From: Polaribacter sp. IC066
GTDB taxonomy: Bacteria > Bacteroidota > Bacteroidia > Flavobacteriales > Flavobacteriaceae
Direction: 5' to 3'
Assembly (NCBI RefSeq): GCF_007997085.1
Contig: NZ_VORR01000032.1
Location: 1-51,506 of the forward strand
DNA length: 51,506 bases
The first letter of the stretch is position 1; every line of letters begins with the position of its first letter. Positions 25,816 to 35,316 of the stretch are shown here, piece after piece. The notes beneath the pieces were generated by a model, which was given only the letters and a program-made list of their open reading frames with translations, did no database searches and was not told the DNA's origin. The position numbers and the translations under genes are program-made.

Positions 25816-28326
25816 GTGAGCAAAGAGTTACAGGATATAGACCTTTTAAATAGCATCTTTCAATCTTCTATAGAAGGTATTTTAGTGATCGATGCAAATG
25901 ACACGATTCTTAAATGCAATCTAGCCAGTGAGAAACTATTTGGTTATGAAACCAGAGAACTCATCAACCAGAAAATAGAAAATCTTATTCCTAATAAATT
26001 CAGAAAACCACATCAAGACCCTAAAGAAGAATATAAAGCAAACACTAAAACAAGCAATATAGAAGAAGATTTAGAGTCTTGGGGTTTAAAAAAAGATGGC
26101 TCGCAATTTCCATTAAAAATAAATTTAAACCCAACAATCATAAAAGGTAGGCAAGTTGTAATTGCTTTTTTGGTTGATATTACAGTGCAAAAAACAAAAG
26201 AGGCTTTATTTAGCATAAAAAATAATGCACTCGCTTCTACTAGCAACGGCATCGTAATTGCGGATGCTCAAAATATAGGCAACCCTCTTATCTATTGTAA
26301 TGAAGCTTTTACCAAAATTACAGGATATACGCAAAAAGAAGCATTGGATAAAAATTGCAGTTTTTTACAAAATAATGATCGAAATCAAAAAGGAATTGGT
26401 GTTATGAAAAATGCTATTGCTAACGGAAAAGGATGCAATGCAATAGTGCGTAATTATAAAAAAGACGGAACACTCTTTTGGAATGATATTACCATTACAC
26501 CTTTATTTAATGAAGCAAACACTTTAACCCACTTTATTGGGGTACAAAGTGAAGTTACAAATAAAATAAAACAAGAAGATCTTAAAAATCAAACAAGAAA
26601 AATACTCGAGTTTATTGCACAAGACAAACCTATAAGAACGATTTCTAAAAAAATTATTAAAATTGTTGAAACTCAATTTAAAGATTGTTTGGCCTCTATT
26701 TTAGTATTAGACAAAGAGCACAGAACACCTCATAAATTAATAGCACCTAATTTGCCAAAAGAGTTTATAACGGATAGCGAAAATAGTTCTTTTAACAAAA
26801 AAAAAGCTACCTATGATACTCCTAACTTTTTAAGAGAAGAGAGTATTGTTTCTAATATTAAAGAGAACATCCTTTGGAAAAATCATAAAGAAGTTGTCTT
26901 AACAAATGATCTAAAAGCTTACTGGTCGTTTCCGATTATGTCATCTACCAAACAAACATTAGGTACCTTTTCTGTTTACAACAAGCACGCAAGAGAACCA
27001 TCAAAAGAAGAAAAAGAAATTGCTTTAGACATGAGCTATTTAGCGAGTATAGCTATAGAGAGGCATCACAACGTGATTAAGTTACTTGAAAATAAAAAGA
27101 ATTTAGAAAAACACGCTCAAAAATTAAAAGAAAAAGTAGCTAGCAGAACCAGTGAATTAACAACTACAGTTCAAAAACTTGTGGAGTCTAATTTAAGTTT
27201 TGAAGATCAAATAGAAGAAACTCTAGCAGCTCAAAAAAGTGCAATTGCGAGTAAATCTTTATTATCTGCAATAGCTAAAAATTTTCCGAATGGTTTTATT
27301 CTTGTTTTTAATGCTGATTTTAAAATGCTCCTTGTAGAAGGTGAAGCTATTATAAAATTAGGTTTAGACAAAATGATTTTTAAAGAAACCACCGCCGATG
27401 ACATCGATATGTTTTCTGAAAAACAGAAAATAAAACTAAAACAAGATATTTTAAAAACGATTGCAGGAGAGCACCTTGGTTTTGAGATAAAGTATAAAAA
27501 CTTATACTTCTCTGTAAATACCATTCCTTTAGCTGATAGTAATACGGTTATTTCAAGCGCCCTATTTGTATATAGTAATATTACAACACAAAAAAAAATA
27601 GAACAAGATTCTCAAAACGCATTAGAAAAAGAGCAAGAATTAAACGGTTTAAAATCACAATTTATCTCTATGGCATCTCACGAGTTTAGAACGCCTTTAA
27701 GCGCCATACAAACCTCGGCAATTCTTATAGGCAAACAAAATGGAGTTGAACAAGAGCCAAAACGTGAAAAATATGTGGCTCAAATAAAGAAAAATGTAAA
27801 ACAATTGGTTGTTATTTTAAACGATTTTTTATCTTTAAGTAAATTAGAAGAAGGAAGGGTTATTGCACATATGCAACTTTTTGATTTTGTAGCCCTTTCT
27901 AAAACATTGATCGAAGAAGTATCAATAACAAAAAAAATAGGAAAAAACATCCTTTTTTCATCGCCAAGCGAGCCGGTTTTTCTAAATCTAGATCCAAAAC
28001 TAGTGCGTCATATTTTAATGAATTTAGTCTCTAATGCCATTAAATATTCTCCAAAAAACACAGATATCAACATTAAAATTGCAGAGAGTGATTTGTTTGT
28101 ATCTCTAGAAGTTAAAGACCAAGGTATTGGTATTCCAGAACAAGAACAAGGTAAATTATTTGAGCGTTTTTTTAGGGCAAAAAATGCACAGAATATCGAA
28201 GGAACAGGATTGGGGCTTCATATTGTAAAACAATATGTAGATCTGATGGCTGGTACGATTGATTTTAAAAGCACACCCGATAAAGGCACTACTTTTTTAA
28301 TAAAATGGCCAAAACAACCTAAATAA
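25816..28326 (+). CDS. LOV/PAS/GAF sensor histidine kinase
   Basis: Soluble sensor kinase of 836 residues with a GTG start. PAS 1 is at about 9-125. A LOV-type PAS is at about 133-250, GAF at about 265-425 (AYWSFPIMSS, LGTFSVYN), a coiled coil at about 425-475 and PAS 3 at about 480-600. HisKA contains SHEFRTPL near 620. HATPase ends the protein with NAIKYSP, DQGIGIPE, LFERFFR and GTGLGLHIV. The LOV domain has NCSFLQ with Cys181, where photoreceptors form the flavin adduct. It also has Asn213 (NYKKDG), Asn223 (FWND) and Gln244 (GVQ), the flavin-contacting residues; the Arg after Cys is Ser. No membrane segments. Its response regulator follows 8 bp downstream. A blue-light or redox input is inferred. 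Confidence 0.9.
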   Translation: MSKELQDIDLLNSIFQSSIEGILVIDANDTILKCNLASEKLFGYETRELINQKIENLIPNKFRKPHQDPKEEYKANTKTSNIEEDLESWGLKKDGSQFPLKINLNPTIIKGRQVVIAFLVDITVQKTKEALFSIKNNALASTSNGIVIADAQNIGNPLIYCNEAFTKITGYTQKEALDKNCSFLQNNDRNQKGIGVMKNAIANGKGCNAIVRNYKKDGTLFWNDITITPLFNEANTLTHFIGVQSEVTNKIKQEDLKNQTRKILEFIAQDKPIRTISKKIIKIVETQFKDCLASILVLDKEHRTPHKLIAPNLPKEFITDSENSSFNKKKATYDTPNFLREESIVSNIKENILWKNHKEVVLTNDLKAYWSFPIMSSTKQTLGTFSVYNKHAREPSKEEKEIALDMSYLASIAIERHHNVIKLLENKKNLEKHAQKLKEKVASRTSELTTTVQKLVESNLSFEDQIEETLAAQKSAIASKSLLSAIAKNFPNGFILVFNADFKMLLVEGEAIIKLGLDKMIFKETTADDIDMFSEKQKIKLKQDILKTIAGEHLGFEIKYKNLYFSVNTIPLADSNTVISSALFVYSNITTQKKIEQDSQNALEKEQELNGLKSQFISMASHEFRTPLSAIQTSAILIGKQNGVEQEPKREKYVAQIKKNVKQLVVILNDFLSLSKLEEGRVIAHMQLFDFVALSKTLIEEVSITKKIGKNILFSSPSEPVFLNLDPKLVRHILMNLVSNAIKYSPKNTDINIKIAESDLFVSLEVKDQGIGIPEQEQGKLFERFFRAKNAQNIEGTGLGLHIVKQYVDLMAGTIDFKSTPDKGTTFLIKWPKQPK

Positions 28327-28334
28327 TAACACAT

Positions 28335-29405
28335 ATGATAAAAATACTTATTATAGAAGACAATGAAGATGTTAGAGAAAATACCGCAGAAATCTTAACA
28401 CTAGCGAACTATCAAGTTCATACAGCAGAAGATGGTGAGAAAGGTATTGAAATAGCAAAACTTACAAAACCGGCTATTATTATCTGTGATATTATGATGC
28501 CAAAATTAAATGGATATGATGTGTTACTACACTTAAATAAAGATACCACCACGGCAAGTATTCCTTTTATTTTTTTAACGGCTAAAACAGAAAGAATCGA
28601 TGTTAGAAAAGGAATGAACCTAGGGGCTGATGATTATCTTATGAAACCTTTTGAAGAAAGTGAATTGTTAGATGCAATTGCCTCTCGACTTCAAAAACAT
28701 AACTTTCTTAAAAAAGAATTTTCTAGAGATATTGAGGGCATTAATCAATTTTTTAATGAAGTATCTATAAGTGAAGGAATGGTTAGCCTTTCTAAAAACC
28801 GAAACGCTGTAAACTTTTATAAAGGAGACGTTATTTTTATGGAAGGAGATGCTGCACATACTCTTTACTTTATACAAAAAGGGGCTATAAAAACACATAA
28901 AACAACCGAATCTGGTAAATCTTTAGTCACGGGTTTATTTGGGCCTGGCCAATTTGTAGGTCAACTCTCTTTACTCAATAAAAATGGTATTTATGGAGAT
29001 ACAGCAACCACTCTTGAGCAAACAGAAGTCTTTGAAATCCCTAAAACCGATTTTAAATCGTTGTTATTTGGTGATAAATTGATCTCAAACAAATTTATAT
29101 CTATGATCTCTAATGACCTCGTTGAGCTTCAAGAACAACTCATACACATGGCTTTTTCTTCCGTTAGAAAACGATTGGCAAAAGTATTGATAGACTTGTC
29201 TGAAAAAGAAATACTTCATACTTCTAAAAATAAAGGAATTACCATTTCAAGAGAAGATTTAGCAAGTCTTATTGGCACCGCTACTGAAACCGCCATTAGA
29301 ATGCTAACCGATTTTAAAGATGAAAAATTAATACTCTTTGGACCTTTAAGAGAAATCAGTATCACAGATAAGAAAAGTTTAAAAAATATTGCATTGTTTG
29401 GATAA
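28335..29405 (+). CDS. Response regulator-CRP fusion transcription factor
   Basis: A 356-residue regulator fusing a receiver domain (about 1-120) to a CRP/FNR module. Phospho-acceptor is Asp52 (ICDIMMPK), with acidic Glu8/Asp9, Thr82 and Lys104. A cyclic-nucleotide-binding-like barrel lies at about 150-255 (VIFMEGDAAHTLYFIQKGAI) and a winged HTH at about 265-345. The recognition helix region GTATETAIRMLTDF keeps the E..xR spacing that in CRP and FNR reads a TGA step. No cysteine cluster of FNR type is seen. It is cotranscribed with the LOV kinase. The TGACCTAGGTCA dyads in this window are its best candidate targets (inference). Confidence 0.93.
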   Translation: MIKILIIEDNEDVRENTAEILTLANYQVHTAEDGEKGIEIAKLTKPAIIICDIMMPKLNGYDVLLHLNKDTTTASIPFIFLTAKTERIDVRKGMNLGADDYLMKPFEESELLDAIASRLQKHNFLKKEFSRDIEGINQFFNEVSISEGMVSLSKNRNAVNFYKGDVIFMEGDAAHTLYFIQKGAIKTHKTTESGKSLVTGLFGPGQFVGQLSLLNKNGIYGDTATTLEQTEVFEIPKTDFKSLLFGDKLISNKFISMISNDLVELQEQLIHMAFSSVRKRLAKVLIDLSEKEILHTSKNKGITISREDLASLIGTATETAIRMLTDFKDEKLILFGPLREISITDKKSLKNIALFG

Positions 29406-29418
29406 AAGCTAGCCTTGT

Positions 29419-29461
29419 TGACCAAAGTCATTGAAGAAAAGAAATGTTACGGTTAATTTAG
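29419..29461 (+). promoter_or_regulatory. Dyad TGACCAAAGTCA and -7 element of the 161-residue gene
   Basis: The dyad is at 29419-29430 (centre 29424.5). TAATTTAG (5 of 6 match) starts at 29454, 29.5 bp downstream. The expected start is near 29467, giving a leader of some 27 nt. It sits just 14 bp after the receiver-CRP stop, so the downstream gene can be induced separately from the operon. Confidence 0.65.
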
Positions 29462-29493
29462 CATCACATTAAAACTAACTTAACATTTGAACA

Positions 29494-29979
29494 ATGCCTT
29501 TTACAGAACATAAAATACAACAGAAATTATTCGTTATAAGGATCTATGCAAAGATATCGGAAATAGAAACCGTGATAATTAATATTGTTCGAAAAAAAAT
29601 ACCCGTTCAATTCTCAATATTAGGTAAACTTGCTAAAAATAAAGGCAGTACTAAAAAAGAACTTGAAAAAACAACCACCCAAACAAAACAACAATTAAGT
29701 ACATCTTTAGGCCAACAATTTCAATTTGGTTATTTTATTCATCCTGACATTGGTTCCTTATTTATTGCTGGTCATTTAACACCTACATTTCTTACTAAAG
29801 TTGACGAAAATGAACTTGCCTCTTTACCCTCTGGTCTTTTAGGAATATTTAGAGGATTAGAAATTAAAACAGAAGCTATTAACGGCCATTTAACTGACTT
29901 GAAAAACGGAAATTATTGTTTAATTATTCGCGTAGAACGAGATTTATTAGAAACCATAAAACCATTATTAAAAAAATGA
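29494..29979 (+). CDS. Hypothetical protein next to the LOV two-component genes
   Basis: Soluble protein of 161 residues, family not recognised. The first third is beta/alpha with KLFVIRIYAKISEIETVII. A Lys/Thr/Gln-rich segment at about 50-75 follows, then SLGQQFQFGYFIHPDIGSLF and a Gly-Leu loop SGLLGIFRGLEIK, which could be a flexible amphipathic region. The tail is VERDLLETIKPLLKK. It is preceded by its own TGACC dyad promoter and follows the kinase and regulator, so it is probably an effector or modulator of that system. It has no cysteines in a motif and no signal peptide. Confidence 0.6.
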   Translation: MPFTEHKIQQKLFVIRIYAKISEIETVIINIVRKKIPVQFSILGKLAKNKGSTKKELEKTTTQTKQQLSTSLGQQFQFGYFIHPDIGSLFIAGHLTPTFLTKVDENELASLPSGLLGIFRGLEIKTEAINGHLTDLKNGNYCLIIRVERDLLETIKPLLKK

Positions 29980-30245
29980 ATAACCATTATAAAAAAAATT
30001 ACGCTTTATAGTGCCTTGATACCCAAACAAATCTTTTACACTCGTTTTTCTGAAGCTTCATCAGTAATTATAAGATCATAAAGAATTGCTGTTTTAAGGT
30101 TTGTATCTATTTAATTAGCCGACAAAAACTTAATACTTCTATCTCTAGAAGCCAGAAGTTGTAAAACCTAAAATATTTTAATGGTATAAAAAGTGATTTG
30201 TATTCCGATTCAATCCACCAACTGAATATCACTGTTTTTAAACAT

Positions 30246-30485
30246 CCTTGTCCGATAAAAGACTCAAGATCGCTTTGCTTTTAGAACCAACCTTCTGGCA
30301 GGCAGAAAACCAAAACTTGATCCTAACTATCTGACAAACAAACATAACTTTAAATAAAATTATCTACTTTATCTTCATGAAATTATTTTCAAAAAAACAA
30401 GGTGTCCTTTAAAAAATTCGTAAAATCCCTTATTTTAATAGGAGTTATCAAACTAAAATTATTTTTAATCTTACACTAATGAATT
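30246..30485. repeat. MITE-like repeat, copy B
   Basis: About 240 bp. It opens CCTTGTCCGATAAAAGACTC, has the core CGCTTTGCTTTTAGAACCAA and CTTCTGGCAGGCAG, contains AAAAAACAAGGTGTCC, and ends TTTTTAATCTTACACTAATG. It is most like copy D at 48 kb in its right half. The right end forms one arm of a perfect 21-bp inverted repeat with copy C. The 266 bp before it show no gene. Confidence 0.6.
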
Positions 30486-30509
30486 TTTATTCATTAGTGT
30501 AAGATTAAA
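30464..30509. repeat. Perfect 21-bp inverted repeat at the B/C junction
   Basis: The arms 30464-30484 and 30489-30509 (TTTAATCTTACACTAATGAA plus T, and complement) match in full, with a TTTT loop. This is where the terminal inverted repeats of copies B and C meet head to head. As RNA it would form a strong hairpin, but the T-run lies in the loop, so a terminator role is not clear. Confidence 0.8.
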
Positions 30510-30705
30510 GAAACAAGCCTGCTTTGCTATTAGAAGCAAAACTTGATGACAACTAACTTAAAATCAGCTAAAAAAAAAGATACATATTATTTAAAAATTA
30601 ATTCTAAAAAATAAAGTATCATTTTAAAAAACAAGTGAAATTCCTTTATTTTAAAACGATTTATAAGCCTAAAATATTTTTAATCGGATACTAATAATTT
30701 ATTTT
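30489..30705. repeat. MITE-like repeat, copy C
   Basis: About 215 bp. It opens ATTCATTAGTGTAAGATTAA, has a shortened core (GCCTGCTTTGCTATTAGAAG), shares AAAAATTAATTCTAAAAAAT with copy A, and ends TTTTTAATCGGATACTAATA. It lies back to back with copy B. The 250 bp after it, up to nhaA, show no gene. Confidence 0.55.
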
Positions 30706-30957
30706 TTAACACATATTAAAAACTAAAAGCAATACCCCTCATGTTCTATGAAGATATTATTATTTTTCTGACAATTTTATTAGCTTAAAAATCTATATCT
30801 AGCGCGTTTTTACAAATAGCTTTTTCAAGAAAAATAGAAGTTCCTCGAATTCCTTAATTTCATTGGTAATAGCGTATTATGAACTAGTACTTCAAGTAAA
30901 TTTAAACTCTTTTTCTTTACAATATGCCTTTAAGTCTAATTTAGATATTTATGAAAA

Positions 30958-32730
30958 CTATTTGATAACTTTAGTCTTAATTGCTCGTTTTAAGATTAAA
31001 AGGCCAACTACGGCAGATAAGGCAGAAGCTGCAAGAATACTCAATTTTGCTCCATTTAGTTCTTCGCTATCAAAAGCTGCACCTGCCACAACAATAGACA
31101 TTGTAAAACCAACCCCAGCTAAACAGGCGGCTCCAATTAATTGAGACCAACTAATTTTACTTGATAACGTAGCTAAATTAAACTTTGAAGCCAGCCAACA
31201 AAAACTGACAATTCCAAGAGGTTTTCCAATACACAAACCTATTACGATACCTAAATTAATTGACGTAAATACATCAAAATGGACTCCTACTATTAATATT
31301 CCTGTATTAAAAAAAGCAAACAAGGGCAGTATTACGTAATTTACCGTTCCTTCTAATGAATGCTCTAATTGTTTTCCAGGTCCAGTTAGTCTATTGATAG
31401 CTTTAGAAACAGATTGTACAGAACTGTGCCGAATACTATTTTGACTATTTTTCGAATTCTTAATATTTACTATTTCTTGCTTAAAAATTACGTTAGCTTG
31501 CGTTGTAATACCAACTAAATTTCCTTTTTGTCTAGAGGGAATTAAGAGGGCAGTAATTACACCCGCAAGGGTTGCATGCAAACCACTTTGATAAATAAAA
31601 AACCAAAGAAAAATTCCCAAAACAATATAGATGGTTTTAGAATACACTTTAGAATAGTTAAAGAATCCCATAATTCCAACAATAACAAGTGCACCAATAA
31701 ATGCATTGATGTGAAAACCGTGCCCATAAAATAATGCAATAACAAGAATAGCCCCTACATCGTCAAAAACGGCCAATGCAGTGATAAATGCCTTTAATGC
31801 CAATGGTACTTTACTTCCTAGCAAGGCCATCAATCCTAAAACAAAAGCAATATCGGTAGCCATTGGAACTCCCCAACCATGAGCACCTTCTCCTTTGTAA
31901 TTGATTAGCAGGTATAATAATGCTGGAACGATCATACCTCCTATAGCGCCAACTACCGGCATTGTGGCTTTTTTGATGTTCGATAATTCTCCTGAAATAA
32001 CTTCTCTTTTTATCTCTAATCCAATTAACAAAAAGAAAATTGCCATCAATCCATCATTAATCCAAGTTTCTAGCGGCAAAAATAATTTTGAATCCCCTGC
32101 GGCAAAGCCTAATTTAAAGTGACGCAAAAATTCGTATTCTTCACTGAAACCAATATTAGCAAAAATAAGAGCAGCTATGGCAGCAATCAATAGTATCGTT
32201 GCAGCAGAAGCTCCCCATTTTACGAAACTTTCTAATGCATGGCCAACAGCACTATTTTTAACAGATTCAATATATTCTATAAGCGCTTGTTCGTCCCAGG
32301 CTCCGTTGTATAACTTACCGTTCACCGTAATTCCTGGAACTAGCTTTACTTTACTCTGTTGAGCAAGATGTATATTCTTTTTTAATGCGCTAGCAATTGC
32401 TTTCGAATTGTAATCTTCTTTAAATTTTAGCACATTGATGCCTACTCTTTCAGCCATCCTAAAAATAACTTCTTCGGTATAGTTACTTGTATGACCCAAA
32501 AGTAATTGGTTCATTTCTTGAAGCTTACCATGTTTTTTAGCCGTAAGTGCCGCTTTAGCTGTTCGTTGAAATTCAGGATTATCTACGTTATTAGAATAAT
32601 ATTTAAATTTCACCTCAATATTATCATCATAATGCTCGAGAACATTTTTTAGAATATGACTCCCTTTGCGAGCAATTTTCTTCGTGTAGTCTATAAAAAC
32701 GACTAATTTTATTTGAGTGTCTTTATTCAT
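30958..32730 (-). CDS. nhaA: Na+/H+ antiporter NhaA with cysteine-free thioredoxin-like N-terminus
   Basis: Inner-membrane sodium/proton antiporter of 590 residues. Residues 1-160 form a DsbA/thioredoxin-like domain (VVFIDYTKK.., later VPGITVNGKLYNGAWDEQAL with the cis-Pro VPG and VNG). The CxxC active site is missing, replaced by the TKKIARK region. The NhaA domain follows at about 165-590 with GLEIKREVISGELS, PMATDIAFVLG and the proton-binding Asp pair in AVFDDVGAIL. NhaA-thioredoxin fusions are known in several phyla. Without cysteines the domain cannot be an oxidoreductase and may be structural or a sensor (inference). A degraded copy of this 5' end lies at 35317-35442. Confidence 0.93.
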   Translation of the reverse strand: MNKDTQIKLVVFIDYTKKIARKGSHILKNVLEHYDDNIEVKFKYYSNNVDNPEFQRTAKAALTAKKHGKLQEMNQLLLGHTSNYTEEVIFRMAERVGINVLKFKEDYNSKAIASALKKNIHLAQQSKVKLVPGITVNGKLYNGAWDEQALIEYIESVKNSAVGHALESFVKWGASAATILLIAAIAALIFANIGFSEEYEFLRHFKLGFAAGDSKLFLPLETWINDGLMAIFFLLIGLEIKREVISGELSNIKKATMPVVGAIGGMIVPALLYLLINYKGEGAHGWGVPMATDIAFVLGLMALLGSKVPLALKAFITALAVFDDVGAILVIALFYGHGFHINAFIGALVIVGIMGFFNYSKVYSKTIYIVLGIFLWFFIYQSGLHATLAGVITALLIPSRQKGNLVGITTQANVIFKQEIVNIKNSKNSQNSIRHSSVQSVSKAINRLTGPGKQLEHSLEGTVNYVILPLFAFFNTGILIVGVHFDVFTSINLGIVIGLCIGKPLGIVSFCWLASKFNLATLSSKISWSQLIGAACLAGVGFTMSIVVAGAAFDSEELNGAKLSILAASALSAVVGLLILKRAIKTKVIK

Positions 32731-33182
32731 TAATGGTTTTTTAAAAGAACTAAATTATCGTTGTGGTGTATTGAATGTTGCGATTTTATGAACGAGAAAT
32801 TTCCTACGGAAATTCATTAAGTTTGCAAAATACAACAAGTTTTAGTTTAGCTAAATATAGCAATAATTAATACACGGTGTTGTGCATAGTGCTTGCGTTC
32901 TGTTTGGTTTCTGATGTTTTCTGTTATAAGCATTGGCAAAATATACTCTTTTGCCATTTTTGGAGTAGCGTTAGCTTTTTGTTCTATGCATTAATAGGCT
33001 TGCAATAAGTCCAATTCCGACAATTACATTTACAATGTTCCAGATTTCTTTTCCAAATGTAATTTTTAAAAAAGTAAAGAATAGTTAAAGTCCATCGTAA
33101 ATAATCATTTTCATATTCTGTTTTTCTTCATTCGCTTTATTGGCAAATTCGAGATATAAAACCAAACTAAACGGCTCGGTAT
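32731..33182. other. Spacer with a possible gene fragment
   Basis: About 450 bp. On the minus strand 32971-33084 reads as 37 residues without a start (..KITFGKEIWNIVNVIVGIG..) ending in TAA, like the tail of a small membrane protein. Near nhaA an AATTTCC-TAC-GGAAATT inverted repeat at 32798-32814 could be an operator. ACACGGTGTTGTGCA near 32874-32888 resembles short dispersed repeats I associate with flavobacterial intergenic regions (weak memory). No supported gene. Confidence 0.35.
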
Positions 33183-33695
33183 TTAAACGAAAAGTGACTG
33201 CCTCCGCGTATAAGTTAAATACGTAAAACCAGAGGCATGCCTATCATCTGCTGAGTGATGTTCTTCTGAAACAAATTTCCAAATATTAGGGTCAATATCT
33301 GGAAAAAAGGTGTCGGCGTTTTCAAAATTGGCGTGTACACGCGTAAGTTCAATCCCGTTCGAAAATTTCTCGCCCTGCTTGTATATTTCCCCTCCGCCAA
33401 TAATAAATGCCGAGGCGTCGTTGGTTACTAGTGCAATTGCATCTTTCAATGAATGCACAACAATACAATCATCAAAAGCGACTTTATAATTCTTATCCCT
33501 TGTAATTATAATATGTACACGGTTAGGTAAAAGGGTGGGCATGCTCTCAAAAGTTTTTCGTCCCATAATAGTTTTATAACCCGTAGTCAGTTTATTAAAC
33601 CGCTTAAAGTCGTCGGGTAGATCCCAAAGTAGTGCATTTTCTTTTCCTAGGGCGTTGTTTTCTGCTGCTGCTGCTATCATTATAATTTTATTCAT
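33183..33695 (-). CDS. folA: Dihydrofolate reductase
   Basis: NADPH-dependent reduction of dihydrofolate to tetrahydrofolate. The enzyme has 170 residues, the usual length. It starts MNKIIMIAAAAENNALGK with the substrate-site LLWDLPDDFKRFNKLTTG (Asp at the family acid position), then IMGRKTFESMP, NRVHIIITRD and FIIGGGEIYKQ. The end, ASGFTYLTYTRR, is complete. Usually this gene pairs with thyA; none is next to it here. It stands alone in a region of spacers, pseudogenes and redox genes. Confidence 0.97.
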   Translation of the reverse strand: MNKIIMIAAAAENNALGKENALLWDLPDDFKRFNKLTTGYKTIMGRKTFESMPTLLPNRVHIIITRDKNYKVAFDDCIVVHSLKDAIALVTNDASAFIIGGGEIYKQGEKFSNGIELTRVHANFENADTFFPDIDPNIWKFVSEEHHSADDRHASGFTYLTYTRRQSLFV

Positions 33696-33988
33696 TGGTT
33701 TTTTTTATTGGTCTTAAGAATAGTTGAAATTATATGCTTTAATACATTTCGCTTTCATCTTATTTCTTAATTCTTAGTACTTTTTTAAAACTTCGAGTCA
33801 CGTAATTAGCTTCTTGATATCGCCTTTTAGATACACTAAATAATGATATTATTATTTTGAACAGCCTAAAATGGTCTTAAACTAGAATATGGCAAAATAA
33901 GTCCTGTTAAACGTTTTTTGAAATAATTTTCTTTATAAAAAAAAGTAAGGCGTATTTTTCGAACAAGGTGTCTCTGATGTTCGCTGTT

Positions 33989-34360
33989 TTATTCAAGGAA
34001 ATAAAGCATTTCTTGTGGGTTCGTCATCATACTTATTTTAGCACCTTTCATCACAATAGGTGCCTTTAATATATCAGGATTATGCGCCAAAAGACTTAAC
34101 CAATCTTGTCCGGTTAAATCATCTACTTGTCCAAATTTTTTAAAAAAATTAGGGTTTTCGGTATTCACTAACTCGTGAACATCAATGTTTAATCTAGATG
34201 CCAATTCAGCCCATTGCGTGGGGGTTAATTTCATGTGTTTTAAATCTATATCATGAATAAGTATGTTTTCTGTGTGAGCATAGGCCATAATTTGTCGTCC
34301 TATATGTTCTTCAGAATTATAAATCAGTGTTATCTCTTTATTGGTATTCGCTAATATCAT
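33989..34360 (-). CDS. ArsC/Spx-superfamily protein without cysteines
   Basis: Thioredoxin-fold protein of 123 residues with the ArsC/Spx layout: ITLIYNSEEHIGRQIMAYAH, then LTPTQWAELASRL, LLAHNPDILKAPIVMKG and MTNPQEMLYFL. In true arsenate reductases the first loop is C-x5-R; here it is NSEEHIGR, and the whole protein has no cysteine. It should not be catalytic as a reductase. A regulatory or binding role, as in Spx, is possible, but the Spx CxxC is also absent. It stands alone on the minus strand, with 290 bp of apparently empty DNA before folA. Confidence 0.75.
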   Translation of the reverse strand: MILANTNKEITLIYNSEEHIGRQIMAYAHTENILIHDIDLKHMKLTPTQWAELASRLNIDVHELVNTENPNFFKKFGQVDDLTGQDWLSLLAHNPDILKAPIVMKGAKISMMTNPQEMLYFLE

Positions 34361-34577
34361 AGTCTGTATTTCTTATTAAATGTTATAACTTTTGGTGTAA
34401 AACACCAAATAGTTTTTAATGGATTCTGTACATAATTTTGCTCTTTACCCTTATAAGATTAGCAAAATATATTTTTTGTTAATTGCCTTTTTTCTTTTCA
34501 GAAAATTATAAACATAATAATGGCAGCCTGTCTTTTAACAACGTATTACATTGTTATATTTAAATTTGACTTACTAA

Positions 34578-35246
34578 TTATTTTTCAAATACCACAGCAT
34601 CGGTTTTAGCACCTAAACTTTTAAGTGCTTCAGAAATATCCACGACAAATTCCGGAGGTCCGCAAATGTAAAAGTTTTGTGTAAAATCTGTGATGTTTTC
34701 CTTTAAGAAAGCCATATCAATCCTAGAGTTTTCATAGCCATCTTTGTTCTCATCAGTGAGTATATTTATAAAACTTTTGCCAAGCATCTCATTAAATTCT
34801 TCTTTTAGAATGATATCACTCTCTGTCTTGTTTGTAAAAATAAGTTTGTTTTTAGCGATATTATTTTCAGAATATAACTGCCGAAAAATTGCTATAAATG
34901 GCGTAACACCTGAGCCTCCTGCAATAAAAACACCCTTACCTTTGTATTTAATGGCACCCCAGACATCATGAATAATAAGTTCATCACCAGCTTTTAATTT
35001 CCCCAATTCTTTAGTAACTCCGTTATGACTGTTATAAATTTTGATTATAAACTCAAGATGCTTCTGATTATTTAAACTGGTGAAAGTAAAGGGTTTCTTT
35101 TCATTTTTAAGCGCAAGAGTATTTACGGAAACTTGAGTCGCCTGACCTGGAGTATATGTATATCCTTCTGGTTTTTCAACAGTAAAACGCATTACATCAT
35201 GTGTTACGATTTGAGTACTAATAATTTTTACAATGTGATTTTTCAT
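34578..35246 (-). CDS. Ferredoxin reductase-type FAD/NAD(P)H oxidoreductase
   Basis: Flavodoxin/ferredoxin-reductase superfamily protein of 222 residues. The FAD domain has TPGQATQVSVN and the FAD-binding RxYS-like PFTFTSL. The nicotinamide domain has GGSGVTPFIAIFRQL, and CGPPEFV near the C-terminus. No iron-sulfur domain is fused, so it should pass electrons to a separate partner such as a flavodoxin or b5-like protein. A decayed paralogue of its C-terminal half lies at 46625-46945. It ends FEK, the same as that copy. Confidence 0.9.
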   Translation of the reverse strand: MKNHIVKIISTQIVTHDVMRFTVEKPEGYTYTPGQATQVSVNTLALKNEKKPFTFTSLNNQKHLEFIIKIYNSHNGVTKELGKLKAGDELIIHDVWGAIKYKGKGVFIAGGSGVTPFIAIFRQLYSENNIAKNKLIFTNKTESDIILKEEFNEMLGKSFINILTDENKDGYENSRIDMAFLKENITDFTQNFYICGPPEFVVDISEALKSLGAKTDAVVFEK

Positions 35247-35316
35247 ACTTTTTAAATTTTTTTTCTATTGTTATTAATTTAACTTTACTCTATTAGAAGC
35301 CTTTTCTAGATCTTTA

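Noticed and set aside
30863..31144. Plus-strand frame of 93 codons
   Set aside because: It overlaps the end of nhaA in antisense; composition follows the codon pattern of nhaA on the other strand.
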